This document shows positions 45,057 to 56,630 of a DNA stretch of 64,000 bases, one piece after another. Position numbers and translations under genes: made by a program. Under the pieces are notes generated by a model. The model was given only the letters and a program-made list of their open reading frames with translations. It had not been told where the DNA came from and made no database searches. The DNA is from Xanthostigma xanthostigma. Its lineage: Eukaryota > Arthropoda > Insecta > Raphidioptera > Raphidiidae. The stretch is taken from assembly GCA_963575645.1 (NCBI GenBank), contig OY754466.1, positions 1,280,001 through 1,344,000 of the forward strand, given 5' to 3'. Each line of letters opens with the position of its first letter. The first letter of the stretch is position 1.

Positions 45057-46069
45057 AATTTATTTAATCAAGTAATTAATTGGTATTTTAAACGTCCAAT
45101 TAAATATTTTAAATCATATAATTAAATGCTAATTATTAATTTGCAAATTGTTTATCGAATTGTTACGTAAGAAAACATTAGCGGAATTTCCATTACAGCA
45201 TGAAAAATATTTCAAAAATGTGTCATTTCAAGAAAAATTCAATCATGACAAATTCTATTTTTTTTTTATCTCGACTATGGATTACAAATTTATGCAAATA
45301 TTTATTTGATATAATTTATAGAAATACATAACTATTGAAAATTATAATCGTAACCCCATAGCATCCGTGAGTTAAGTTCGTAATTTTAAATCAAGGCCTT
45401 CTTCTTCAACAATTCTTAGTTATGACGATTGTCATTTGTTGTTTTTGACAGTTTGGTTAAGTTCCGTATAGTAACAAAACAATAGACAAACGGATATGGG
45501 GATCTGCTAACAGCCGAACGCGTAGCGAAGTCGTTGTTTCTAGATGACTCCTAGCTATTACAAGCCCCTAGTTCCGGCGCCCTAATCCGAGAGCTACACG
45601 TATAATAGATTTTAGCTTTTAATATGTACACTTAAATATCTTTTGGTTTTACTGTACATTTAACCTAGATTACATAAGATTGGTTTTGTAATGCTTAACA
45701 CTGTTTTTTTAATCTAAACATTTTTGTTAAAACTGATTGGCAGTACAATTTTGTATTCCATTTTCAGTTTTGGTATATAAAAATTATCTATTCTTCTTAT
45801 GAAAAAACATATTAGCTTTCTTTTAAATTTTTTTCTCACTTTCTGACCTTACTAATTCTGAAGTTTGAACTTTCGTCACTATAAAACACTAAATAAACAA
45901 AAAAAAAGTTTAGGTGGGTAAGTAAGGTATCTACTACTTTTTCACGAATATGACGTATGTTTAAAAACCGCAAAATTATGTAAGTATTGAATTCGTCATT
46001 TTGCAGTGGTGTGGATAGAGATAAAAAATCAGAAAATGTTTTTAAAATGGCATCTGCCTCCTCAAACCT
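45057..46069. other. AT-rich stretch without recognised feature
   Basis: No repeat partner, RNA gene or coding region could be supported. Confidence 0.4.
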
Positions 46070-46500
46070 CCTTAGGAACTATCGATAAATGTTCTAAGGA
46101 CTGCCAGTATTCGCCCTAGAAACTGAAAAAAATTTGCCCCGCGAACTGTCAACATTCTTCTTAGAAGTTGTCGAAATTCGACTTAAAACTGCCAAAATCT
46201 GTTCTAAAAATTGCTGAAATACAATCCTAGAAACCAAAAAAAAAAAACGCCTAAGATTCTATCAAAATCTTCCTTTAATATTCGCCCTATAGGAACTGAC
46301 AAAATTTGCTCCAGGAACTGCCAAAATTCTCTATAGAAACAGTCGAAGAACTGTCAAAATCTGTACTAAAAATTGTTCAAACGCTCCCTAGGAACTAAAA
46401 AATACCGCATAAGTATCTACCCTAGAATTTGTCCAACTACTGAAGATTTGTACCTACACCACTGTTGAAATTTAGCACCAGGAGTTCCAGGAATTCCCAA
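46070..46500 (+). repeat. Degenerate ~22-bp minisatellite
   Basis: About 18 diverged repeats of a consensus near CTAGGAACTGCCAAAATTTG. The clearest neighbours are at 46276-46345 (GGAACTGACAAAATTTGCTC, GGAACTGCCAAAATTCTCTA). Spacing drifts between 20 and 26 bp, indicating an old array. No open reading frame follows the period. Confidence 0.6.
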
Positions 46501-46977
46501 AATATTATTTACAAGGATGTTTAAGATCATAATCAGTTAATTGTTAGTTTTTTTGTTGCACATACTAATACATACTATCTATACACGTGTAGCTTTATTT
46601 ATTTTTGTCCGCATTCTAATAAGAACCGATAATTAGCAGTTTTGCCGCCATGTTTTGTAGCGACTGCCAACGATAGCTGAATAAATGAAAATTCAATAGG
46701 GTGGCCAATATACTCCACCAGGATGGGGGTTATCAGCCCATATTTTTCGCGTAAGACTACTAACAACATTTCATTTGCTATGCCACTATACCAAGAAATT
46801 TCACACGGTTGCAGTCACTTCTGGAACAAGTACTTCTTTCAAAAGTTAAGTTAATAATTCAAAACCTTCGCGTTCATGTCCGTTTGAAAGTTTTTTACGT
46901 ACAACTCCGTCGCACATGCACGCGTGTCCATTTATCTCAGCGTCTATAATAATTTTTAATAATAGTCAAGGATCCGG

Positions 46978-47622
46978 TATTAGAAATAGATACCCTCATC
47001 TGTTATTTGATGATGACAATGGTGGATAATATATATGTTACGGTAAATGTAAACTCTTGGGAAATGTACACTTTTACCGTAAAATGTGCCGGATAATGTG
47101 TACATTAAATATTGCGGTAAATGTACACATTTCCCGGCATAGTTTACGGTAAATGTGTACATTTCCCAAGAGTTTACATTTACCGTAACATATACATTGA
47201 TAAATCGCACATAAGTTGCCTAGCTAAATCGCGTACCGATGCTGTTAAATTAAATAAACTGTAATTGACTTTTTTGGATCAACTTCCCCGATTTATTAAT
47301 CATAAAAATCGAGCCTAAGATGAGAGAATATGACACCAGAAATTGGAATATACCATTGATTATATACATAAATATAGATTATCCACATAAACATACCTTG
47401 TAAATAGTTGTGTTCTGCGTGTGTGTCATATTCTCTCATCTTATGCTCGATTTTTATGATAAATAAATCGGGGAAGTTGATCCAAAAAAGTTAATTAGAA
47501 TTTATTTAATTTAACAGCATCGGTATGCGATTTAGCTAGGCAACCTACGTGCGTTTTATCAATGTATATTACAACATTGTCATCATCAAATAACAGATGA
47601 GGGTATATATTTCTAATAGTAG
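46978..47622. mobile_element. Foldback O with a second foldback nested in one arm
   Basis: Outer arms: 46978-47336 and 47425-47622 (ATTAGAAATAGATACCCTCA / complement; GATGAGAGAATATGACAC / complement). The left arm is longer because 47032-47194 is an inserted palindrome (GTTACGGTAAATGTAAACTC / complement) that the right arm lacks. Non-coding. Confidence 0.75.
47032..47194. mobile_element. Nested small foldback (GGTAAATGT-rich)
   Basis: Arms of about 40 bp (47032-47071 and 47155-47194) with further internal repeats of TACGGTAAATGT and AAATGTACAC. The surrounding O arm reads continuously across the site in its right-hand partner, proving later insertion. Confidence 0.7.
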
Positions 47623-47640
47623 ATCTCGCACTATAAGTAT

Positions 47641-48231
47641 ACTAGTGTGACCTGTGCGAATTATTCGCACTAAATAAGTATAATAATTATCACTTTACAA
47701 AATTATTTTTTAAATATGATTGCAGGTATTCAATTCGTTTCTAATTTTGCACACTGCTTATAACGTTCTTCTTTTTGTTGTATTACAATATGAAGGTCAG
47801 ATGACAGATCGAAGAAATATTTTACTAAAATTGTCATATAGAGGCGCAAGTAGCAAAAGCGTTGAGCTAAGCCGTCAGATGGCATCATGCAGCATTGCTG
47901 TGACGTTGTTCAGCGTTGCTCGCTGTTTCAAAATTAAAGCCGTCAGATGGCAGTATGCAGTATTTACAATATGAAGGTTAGATGACAGATCGAAGTGTTG
48001 ACGTTGTTTCAAAATTAAAGCCGTCAGATAGCAGACGTTGTTCAGCGTTGCTGTTAATTAATTAATTTACAAAAACAAAAGCAATAATAAATTTTTTAGT
48101 TGTCGATGTCAGTAGAGCAAGCAATTATCTGTAAAGTGTAAAATGATATATATACTTTATGTGGAGAAATTGTGTGGTTTTTTCTAAAAAGGGAGGCAAA
48201 CATCTTAACCTTAACGTATTAATATATATGA
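47641..48231 (-). repeat. Interspersed repeat family B, copy 3
   Basis: Inverted copy from ACTAGTGTGACCTGTGCGAA to CCTTAACGTATTAATATATA. It keeps the ~84-codon frame on the plus strand (47720-47974). Confidence 0.75.
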
Positions 48232-48848
48232 TCTGTTGACTTTTTAATGGTGTCGATTAGACCAATATACACGGAAGATAAGTGTTTACAATCTGTATAA
48301 ACTAACTGAAATGTTTCACATTTAAAATTTATATTAACTACACAAAAAAATATAGATCAGCTTACACAAATTTAAATAGGAAAATCCGGCTAATTATAAT
48401 ATCCAGCAAGAAATAATTTATTTTTTATGCAGTTGATATTTTTCCCAAACGAATTCGCGTTTGTTTATTCTATTTACCGGCGGTGGCGGAACGGTAGAAG
48501 ACCACGCACACTTGTCAGGCATAAGCCTGCACGACCTACACAGCACAAACCTGCAGCCAGCACGACACTGGACCAGCATAAACCAGCAAATCTATGAAAT
48601 AATTGTCATTCATTGCTATTATTAATTGTAATAAACGTGAATATTGGAATTTTGCAGATACGTGTTGTCGATTTTTTTATGGTTAATAATTTTCGATAGA
48701 TATCAAGTCTATTGTACCCCTCAACTAAATTAACTATATAAATGTCCTCAATTTAGAAAACCCATAAGCCTAAGAGACATTGGAGCATTGAGGAAACTGT
48801 ACTGTCCTAGTAATAATACTAAAAACGAAAATTTGATCGAAACTGTAT
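48232..48848. other. Stretch between two B copies
   Basis: 48478-48600 is GC-richer, with repeated GCATAA/CAGCACGAC words (CCTGCACGACCTACACAGCA). GGCGGTGGCGGAACGGTAGA resembles a tRNA A box, but no B box follows. No gene was seen. Confidence 0.35.
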
Positions 48849-49310
48849 CATATATATTAATACGTTAAGGTTAAGATGTTTGCCTCCCTTTTTAGAAAAA
48901 ACCACACAATTTCTCCACATAAATTATATATCATTTTACAGATAATTGCTTGCTCTACTGACATCGACCTTCATATTGTAATACAACAGACACAATACTG
49001 CCATCTGACGGCTTTAATTTTGAAACAGCGAGCAACGCTGAACAACGTCACAGCAATGCTGCATGATGCCATCTGACGGCTTAGCTCAACGCTTTTGCTA
49101 CTTGCGCCTCTATATGACAATTTTAGTAAAATATTTCTTCGATATGTCATCTGAGCTTCATATTGTAATACAACAAAAAGAAGAACGTTATAAGCAGTGT
49201 GCAAAATTAGAAACGAATTGAATACTTGCAATCATATTTAAAAAATAATTTTGTAAAGTGATAATTATTATACTTATTTAGTGCGAATAATTCGCACAGG
49301 TTACACTAGT
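48849..49310 (+). repeat. Interspersed repeat family B, copy 4 (internally deleted)
   Basis: Same ends as other B copies. About 140 bp is missing after ACTGACATCGAC (48968). Together with B3 it forms an inverted pair separated by ~620 bp. Confidence 0.75.
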
Positions 49311-49629
49311 TTTAGTAAATTTTAAAATAAAAAAAAAATAGCCAGTTGATTATCTAATAGGACATCTATATATAATATATTTTAGAACATTTGGGAAATA
49401 CCTGAGTCAGCAAAAATGTACAGTGTGTCCGCAAAATACGGTATCCGATTTATAATGAAATAACGACAGTTTTACGGAAACTATAGGAAAATTGTATTAA
49501 GAGTATCATTATAGAAGCTATATACATAAACTTCTAATTGTTTAATTTAACAAAGGTAAACCATGCATGTGCCAAGATTTCTTGAACATAATATAGTACC
49601 GATTAATAGCACTATAATCTATATTAATT

Positions 49630-49995
49630 ACTAAACGCGACCCGCGGCTCCGCACGCGAATGAAATGAAACATGGTAGCTGCTATTTATTATAGGTAATA
49701 TGTGAATTTTGAAATCATGCCCTATTTTACCCCCTTTAGGGATGATTTGGCAAAAATGCTAAAACACGTAATTCTTTATTTCTTACCAATAGCCTAAATA
49801 TGAACTTTTATATCCCTATAGCTTCAGAAATTATAGGTTCATTATTTCCCCTATTTCACCTCCTTCATTTTTTCTTTGACTCAAAAGGAGGCCTATGTCC
49901 TTCTTTAGGTTGCAATCTAGCTCCTTGCCAAATTTTATCAAAATCTGTTCAGACAGTCATACATACAGTTACTTCCGCATTTGTAATATTATAGT
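49630..49995 (+). mobile_element. RTE-type LINE tail
   Basis: Begins AAACGCGACCCGCGGCTCCG and runs through GAAATCATGCCCTATTTTAC, CCTATGTCCTTCTTTAGGTT and CAAATTTTATCAAAATCTGT to ATTATAGTATGGA. Partial relatives are at 58318-58510 and 59205-59345. This is standard text for RTE 3' ends in insects; no frame is left. Confidence 0.6.
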
Positions 49996-50867
49996 ATGGA
50001 TACTTACGTAAAAATTCGTATCGAGCCTACTTTGGGAGGCACTGTATAGAAATACAATCCTTTAAAAAAATGCTAATCGAAAAATAAAATTTCCACTATA
50101 CCCTGGCTTGCCATGAATTTTTATTTGAATATGAAATGTTGTTTTCTCTTTAGTTAATTACTAAAATTAACAAATAATATTTTATACACTACACACTATA
50201 GAAGTGAAACTTTTCTAGTCGCGTTGACAGTAAACACGCACACACGTCGGTAAGTCAACAACGCAGAGGAACGGGGACTCCCCATAAGTCAACGGTGTCG
50301 TAACGATGTTTAGTTACAAAGCTTGCCCGTTTCTAACAGTTTGCTGTCGATTGCTGTTTTATACACAAACAAAGTGGATCATAGATTAACGCTTCGGTAC
50401 GGTAGAGTTGATTGAAATATTAATATACTCACACTTTAATTGCAATTTAAAGATTGTGTGCGCACAGAACTTGATCCAAGCGAAACCTGGGTCACAGCTA
50501 GTAAAATAAAAAAGTTGACTGGTCACGTTTTCTAACTTTAAATTCGGAGAAACATTTTTTAATTAAAATTCAAATAAATATATTATTGTAAAGCAAAAAG
50601 TTAAAATTAGAAAAATTAATTTGTTTAAAAAAATCTGTGACCAAAATGCAAAACCGCTCATGCTGTGATAAAATATGATAAATTATGGTTGAATATTCGA
50701 ATTTATTTAATGGTCCTAGATTTCATTTTTCATTATGCAATGCAAAAAGACAACAATGCATTAAGGAAGTCAATTGCCACCACACGAATAGTGTGAAATG
50801 GAAATATACCATAAAAAGAACAAAAAGCCCGACTGCAATGGTTTTATATTAAAAGTTGAAAACTAAA
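49996..50867. other. Stretch without a gene
   Basis: A further LINE-tail-like piece ends at 50460-50505 (CTTGATCCAAGCGAAACCTG). The remainder is AT-rich and unrecognised. Confidence 0.4.
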
Positions 50868-51295
50868 TAGTATATTATACGACAAGGGCCGAAAGTTTGA
50901 TATCCTTGCACTGCACGCAGGGCAAGATATCAAACTTTCGGCCCTTGAGTTATAATATACTATTTCTCTTCATACCTTGATCGTAAATACGCTTATTTAA
51001 TACATTAATTAATTACTTATTAATTACATAAAAACACAGATAAATTCCAAGCAAGCAGCTTTGAGGTCATACGTAAAAACACGAATGACAGCTGGCCGCG
51101 ACTATTCGCTAAAATGTAATAGGGTTGCTATGGAAACACATCTAAACAACAGTTGATAGGATATTTTTCCTTTACTGCCGCCCGAACGTACATACTTCTC
51201 GCATCAGTGCGTGTAATACCACCAATGCGTAAATGTTAGACTTTCTGCCTTACAATTGATGCCGAAAGCATATACTTTCGATCGAGATATGAAAT
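50868..51295 (+). mobile_element. Family J element, copy 2
   Basis: Left end is a hairpin, AAGGGCCGAAAGTTTGATAT with its complement ending 50946. The right end is CGAAAGCATATACTTTCG (51265-51282). Aligns inverted with 11323-11745. Confidence 0.65.
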
Positions 51296-51624
51296 GTTTT
51301 TAAAAAAATCGACATAAGCAATTTGCCATGCGCATAATATTTCAAGCATCAAGATTCTTCAATACTTCGAAATACTCCTCCCACATTTTTTAGGAATAGA
51401 ACGAATTATTGCAGTCGTAATAATTTTTTGTGTTCATAATTCGAAGCATAAAACAATTCTATAAATAAATACATGCGCAGTAAAAATGGAAAAAATTTTC
51501 AAGCACTGACATTGTTCGATTGGACAGGGTAATTCCTTACTTTTTATTTATTTTAATACGTAAATAACGTTTGTTTTCAGAATAAATTAATAGATTTATA
51601 ACACGTTCTTATATTTAGAAGAAA
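51296..51624. other. Stretch without recognised feature
   Basis: AT-rich; nothing supportable. Confidence 0.35.
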
Positions 51625-52300
51625 AAAAATTGGTTGTCTGTAAAGTCGGTTTACGGACGATAGTTTTACGTGATAACGTATTCCGTAATACATAACCTAA
51701 ACCTCCCAAAATTTGGTTTCAATCCGCTTATCCTTGGTGTCGGAATGATAAGAAATGTCAAAAGTGACGTTTGCAACTGTCAAAGTATTATGTTCTAATA
51801 ATAATTAGTTATTCCAATACTTAACTTAGAAGGCTTTGCATTTCACAAAATACTAATGTCAAAAAATTGAATTAAACATTAGAAATGCAGCCGTTTTCAT
51901 GTTAAGACAAGACATACGTTATATTCTAATTTCCATGTACGGCAAATAAAGACGACCGACCGCGTCGCGCCATGCATTAGACAACATTGCATTTATATTT
52001 TATACAGCTATTTTTCTATATAAATTTGTATAAAAAAACTGTTTAGGCAAATTCTGTTATACGAAATCTATGTAAAATGTTCTCCTCTTTCGTTTAAGAC
52101 TGGTTTCAAACCGATCTGATTTAAATTGAGCGAGAAATTAGCAAAAAGCACGCACAGGGTCAGGCGGAACGTTACGCGTTACGCGTTACGAACGTTAGGA
52201 ACGTTACGACCGTTACACTTTTTCGTGCATGCAGCCGGTGTTTTATCAATTTATAAGATTGGTGATTCATCAATTTATAAGACGTTATCACGTCAAAAAA
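51625..52300 (-). mobile_element. Family G element, copy 4, with a third interior
   Basis: Inverted. AAATTGGTTGTCTGTAAAGT at the left and AGACGTTATCACGTCAAAAA at the right match G1-G3 ends, including the GCATGCAGCCGGTGTTTTAT block. The interior 51705-52135 is unrelated to the interiors of G1/G2 and G3. Confidence 0.7.
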
Positions 52301-52609
52301 ACAACCGTCATCATAATTAGAGTACCCTTATTATGTAAATTACAAGAATCATATTCCATTTAAAAATTGAACATGAAGCCAGTTACATTTTATCTATGAC
52401 ATAAACCAAAACAATTTTTTTGTCTTACAAGAAGCAAAGGTGTAGATATGCGAGAGGTAAAGGGAGTAATTATCCCCCCAGGATCATAATAATAAAAATG
52501 AAAATAATACGAAAACCTGGATAAAAATTAAAATTTAGAAATACTAATTCGTAAAATAAGTTTGGGAATTAATATTTTGCCTGACACCTTCCTTCGTAAG
52601 TATTATTGT
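52301..52609. other. Stretch without recognised feature
   Basis: AT-rich single-copy sequence with no supportable gene. Confidence 0.35.
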
Positions 52610-53037
52610 GTAATAAATAAAATTGTCGACCAATTTTTCTCAGACCAATATATTGACAAAAAATTTTAAAAAAATAACAAATCAATATAATAACATAAGA
52701 TGACGTTTCGATCCGGATTTGGATCTTCTTCAGATAAATCTAAAAAATATAAAAATTATTAGTATTAGTTATTTAATATTTATCATAGAATGCACGATGA
52801 TTGGATATTTTTGAAAGAATCAAAAGAATTAATAACTAATTCTTTTGATAACTAATACTAATAATTTCTATATTTTTTAGATTTTTCTGAAGAAGATCCA
52901 AATCCGGATCGAAACGTCATCTTATGTTATATTGATTTGTTATTTTTTGTCAATATATTGGTCTCAAAAAAATTGGTCGACAATTTACTTTATTTAAAGA
53001 GTTCTATTCAGACGTTAATCAAAGATTTGAATTATTG
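52610..53037. mobile_element. Penelope-like foldback, copy 2
   Basis: Inverted arms from AAATTGTCGACCAATTTTTC (~52620) to the complement ending ~52992. Hammerhead-like cores are at 52703-52734 (minus) and 52887-52918 (plus), and flanking homology with copy 1 extends to 53037. The central 100 bp differs from copy 1. A third partial copy of the outer arm is at 57600-57665. Confidence 0.6.
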
Positions 53038-53689
53038 TGTAATATTAATAAAACTTAAAAAATATTCATGTTTTTGCTTACCCCCTCCTAGAAAAAAATA
53101 TCTGCGCCCTTGACAAGAAGGGCACACTATTATTGATAGCTGGTCATTTTAGGTCTATTTTCGAATTGGTATAACAACTAAGTCCGTTTATTGAAATTCA
53201 AATGAAAACCAACTATTTAAATACTACATCTGGTGCGTGATGATATTATGACTCATGTGACTATTCAAACTCGTTTTTAACATAATGTCCTTCCTCAGTA
53301 GAAATAAATGTACATCAAACTTGGCATGGAAATTGACCTGTGTACAAAAAAGTTGTAAGATTTACATTGCTAACATGGGAAAAGGAGGTGCAACTTGCTG
53401 TTTATTTCCGAATAGTCAAAGCACTGCACTTAATGTATAGGTACACGAATAGTTATCTTTGACTTTATTGAAGCGGTAGAACAATAAGTTTTTCATAACG
53501 ATACATATTTTATGCAATTTTTATATATTGCAAAATTTTTATTCTCTTACTTTTTAATGTTGAAGCATCAGATATTCGGCCGTCTTTACTTAAAAGGTGT
53601 TATCTCCAAATTGTTATTTTCGTGATAACCCACATTTAAGTCCTTATAAATCTTATAACTTTGTAAAGGTCGTATGCAACAGTACAAAT
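53038..53689. other. Stretch without recognised feature
   Basis: No repeat partner or coding evidence was seen. Confidence 0.35.
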
Positions 53690-54330
53690 GAAATTTTACC
53701 ATTCCAACCCACAAGTGGGGAATGGTACTAGTTTAGGTCAAAAATCACTTTTCAAACATTTTACAATACCTTTCCGTTTTGAGGTCCCCCGAATCCAAAA
53801 AACATATATTATTCTGTTAGTCTGTGAACACGATACAGGTCAAACGGATGAGCGGATTGAAACCAAATTTTGAGAGGATGTTTGGTATGCAAATATGAAG
53901 AGCCCTGGGAAAAATCGGCGCATGCGCAGAAGAGATGTATGCTATAACGGTGTTTTTTTATATAATAATGGTATACTTTTCGTAACGGCTTATTATTCTA
54001 TTTATTGTTTCAGGAAAGTTTCGTAAGAAAATTTTTTTTTCTAAACTTTATAGTTTCGGAAATATTTTAAAAATAAAAAAAATCAGCCCGCGCTCTTTTG
54101 TTTTATGGATCTGTCAGAAATAAACTAGTTAAGCATGCTTTGATTAAATTTTACATGACGTGGAACATATTATGTAGGTAACCATGGCAACAAATAGCAA
54201 ATATCATGTTGAATACTAGCCATTACCCGCGTCGCCTTACGCGATATCAGAAATTTTATTTTCTTTATTATAATAAAATGTCAACATTTTTGAAGTTGGG
54301 GTGGTCCCGTCGCCCAATTGGCTGGAATTT
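53690..54330 (+). mobile_element. RTE-type LINE tail, family I copy 2 (uninterrupted)
   Basis: Reads through GGTCCCCCGAATCC, GGTCAAACGGATGAGCGGAT, GAAGAGCCCTGGGAAAAATC and ATCAGCCCGCGC to ACTAGCCATTACCCGCGTCG. It supplies the empty site for G1 and the reference for 29220-29400. The 61-codon frame at its start is a shadow. Confidence 0.65.
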
Positions 54331-55114
54331 TTTTCATAACGCCCCAAAAGAAGTATAACTTCAAAAATAAAGATATTGCTTTTTAGCTTAGAACGGCAGT
54401 ATATATTTAGAAATAGAGTCCAATGACCATTTTAAATATATCTAATTCAAATTCTTCTATATTAACAATGTATATTTCATTTAAATTAATTCAAATACAT
54501 TATTATGGATCATCTTTATATAAAATACAAATAAGATGCAATAACTTTAAATTCAAATAAGTAATAGATGACACTAAACATATAATATGTGAATAAATGA
54601 CAAACATCTTATTCCCAGATTCAAAACAAAAAGCCAGAGTAAAGATCTATATTGCATTTTTAATAATATAACAGATTGAAAGTACTAGTCCCAGATTTAA
54701 TATTGACAGTTGGCGGTCTTCAAGAAGTCACAAAAATTAGTTTCGTTTCGAACAGTAAGAATGAAACCTAAGTAACAGCTAACTTTTAAAAGAGTGACTC
54801 ATTTTATATCTACAAGCTCAAAACTAACATAACAAACTTAAGTTTTTTTCTAATATTTTTTTAAACCTCAGATATCAGAGTGCCCGTCGGCAAAAATTTT
54901 ACTGACACATACTCTCCCCAAACTTTGTATATGGCTTCATTAGGCCTAATCTGACACCTATTTCCTCTATGACTTTTCTTGATTTTGGGGCGTTTTCCCT
55001 CGAAATTCTCCGAAAGATGTCGTTTTGACGACATGTAATTTATAGATACTATTTGTTTTTTAATTGGATAGCTTAAAAACTTCAACCAAAACACTAAAAT
55101 AATGTTCTCTGGCA
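54331..55114. other. Stretch without a supportable gene
   Basis: AT-rich. A 94-codon minus-strand frame (54861-55145) ends here; its lower half is charged (KRPKIKKSHRGNRCQIRPNE), but I recognise no family. Confidence 0.3.
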
Positions 55115-55192
55115 AATAACATGAACCATTTAAAATGTCTGACACCTAGAATATATTCGAGGTGTCAGACATTTTAAATGGTTCATGTTATT
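55115..55192. repeat. Perfect 33-bp-arm hairpin
   Basis: 55115-55147 and 55160-55192 are exact complements around a 12-bp loop. The arm includes CCATTTAAAATGTCTGACAC. Size and arm length match a pre-miRNA-like or small-MITE hairpin, but the arms have no mismatches and no second copy exists here. Confidence 0.7.
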
Positions 55193-55598
55193 CATGAATT
55201 GAGGTTTTTACGTTAATACGAATATCAAAACAATGTGATAGGTATATTTAATTTTAAGAGGGTATAACCGAGTAACAAACCCTTATCTAGGAGCAAATTA
55301 CGAGAGTGGTCTCGTTACACTATATATTTTCGACACTTATGCGTAATTATATTATTCAAATTAAGTTTAAATATCGACAAACAACTGACTGTGTCACTAT
55401 GTCGATGAACGGATGTGCATGTTTACTTAAAATTAACATAATTAATACTCGACAGAGCTTTATGAATGAGAATAAAAAATGAATGTAACTACTATTTAAT
55501 ATCGACAAAAAAAAATTGTACAGTTTGGAAGGGTAACTTGAATTTTTGTTTTTTCCGCTGCAATTGTGATTTTTTGTAAATGTTATTTTAAACTTATC
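55193..55598. other. Stretch without recognised feature
   Basis: AT-rich; an 89-codon minus frame lacks any recognisable motif. Confidence 0.35.
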
Positions 55599-56185
55599 TA
55601 CAGTATGTAAACGCGTAAGGTGCACATAGGGAAATCAGCATTGGGAAAAAATACTTGGATCAGAGTTAGCCATGACTGCATTAATTGTTATTTCTATTGA
55701 ATTAACGTGGTAATCTTGTGGACTTCTATTTTATTTTGATATTTTTTTATTTTACTTGGCTTTTTTAATAATAAAAAGCTCTTATAACAGTTATAACTCA
55801 TTATTTTAATTTTTTTTGTACAAAAATAAAACAAAAAAACAACTCCATCTGTTTGGAAACATTTCATTTAAAAATTGTCTGACTGGTATGACGTATGCGC
55901 GTCGGTAAATCAGTGACCCAATGTCTTTAGGCTCAACACGAATAGGCGGAGATATTTGATCTCGCACCATATTTAAGTATTTTTGGGAATTTAATGTCCC
56001 ATTAATAAAAAAAGTCCGATTATGTTGTAATCATTTGAATATTTTCTTCGGTAGTATACACATTCATTTTGCAAAAGAATATTATCTGTCAAATTGAAAA
56101 ACAAAATTTCTAGGATCACTCTGATCCAGTCATTTTTTCCCAATGTTAATTCCCCTATGTACACCTTACGTGTTTACATATTGTA
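55599..56185 (-). mobile_element. Family C MITE, copy 4
   Basis: TA at 55599-55600 and 56184-56185; ends CAGTATGTAAACGCGTAAGG / CCTTACGTGTTTACATATTG. Same internal text and antisense transposase fragment as the other copies, with a small duplication at 55785-55797. Confidence 0.8.
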
Positions 56186-56224
56186 TAGTTTCGTAACGGT
56201 CACACGAATTTAAGGGGTATGTTT

Positions 56225-56630
56225 CGAAATATAACCCAGTATCATAATATATTTAATAATTTACTATATGAATCATTGTCTATCTACTCAACGTGCGGTG
56301 AGCGAAGGCAATAAAGCGTATCGAAAATATATCTGCGTCTCTTTCTTCGATGTAATTCCCTGATTTCTCCGATGATAGGATTGGTTGATGTACTTGCATT
56401 CAATCTGAATAAAGTATCTCTGTTTCAAAAACTTTGTCTTTTTCTATGACGTTAACATGGACGTACCCACCTTTTGGCCCAGGAGGGATCAAATTAGAAA
56501 TTTCTTAAGCCAGGTTCCCCGTGCTTGTTTTGCCCACCTGGATACGCCAGTGCTTACGTTTGCACTATAATGGTTCGATTGCGATTTTATTCCTATGCTC
56601 AGTATAGATTAAAAGTATATTAGATGAGTA
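56225..56630 (+). mobile_element. Family E, copy 4
   Basis: Matches the right half of E1: GTGCGGTGAGCGAAGGCAAT, ATGTAATTCCCTGATTTCTC, GACGTTAACATGGACGTACC, TCAGTATAGATTAAAAGTAT. Confidence 0.7.

Noticed and set aside
48478..48600. Possible tRNA/SINE head (GGCGGTGGCGGAACGGTAGA)
   Set aside because: No B box at the right distance and no acceptor pairing.
54861..55145. 94-codon minus-strand frame with a charged lower half
   Set aside because: It starts inside a perfect hairpin, has no recognised domain, no splice or promoter context, and nothing beyond its length supports a gene.
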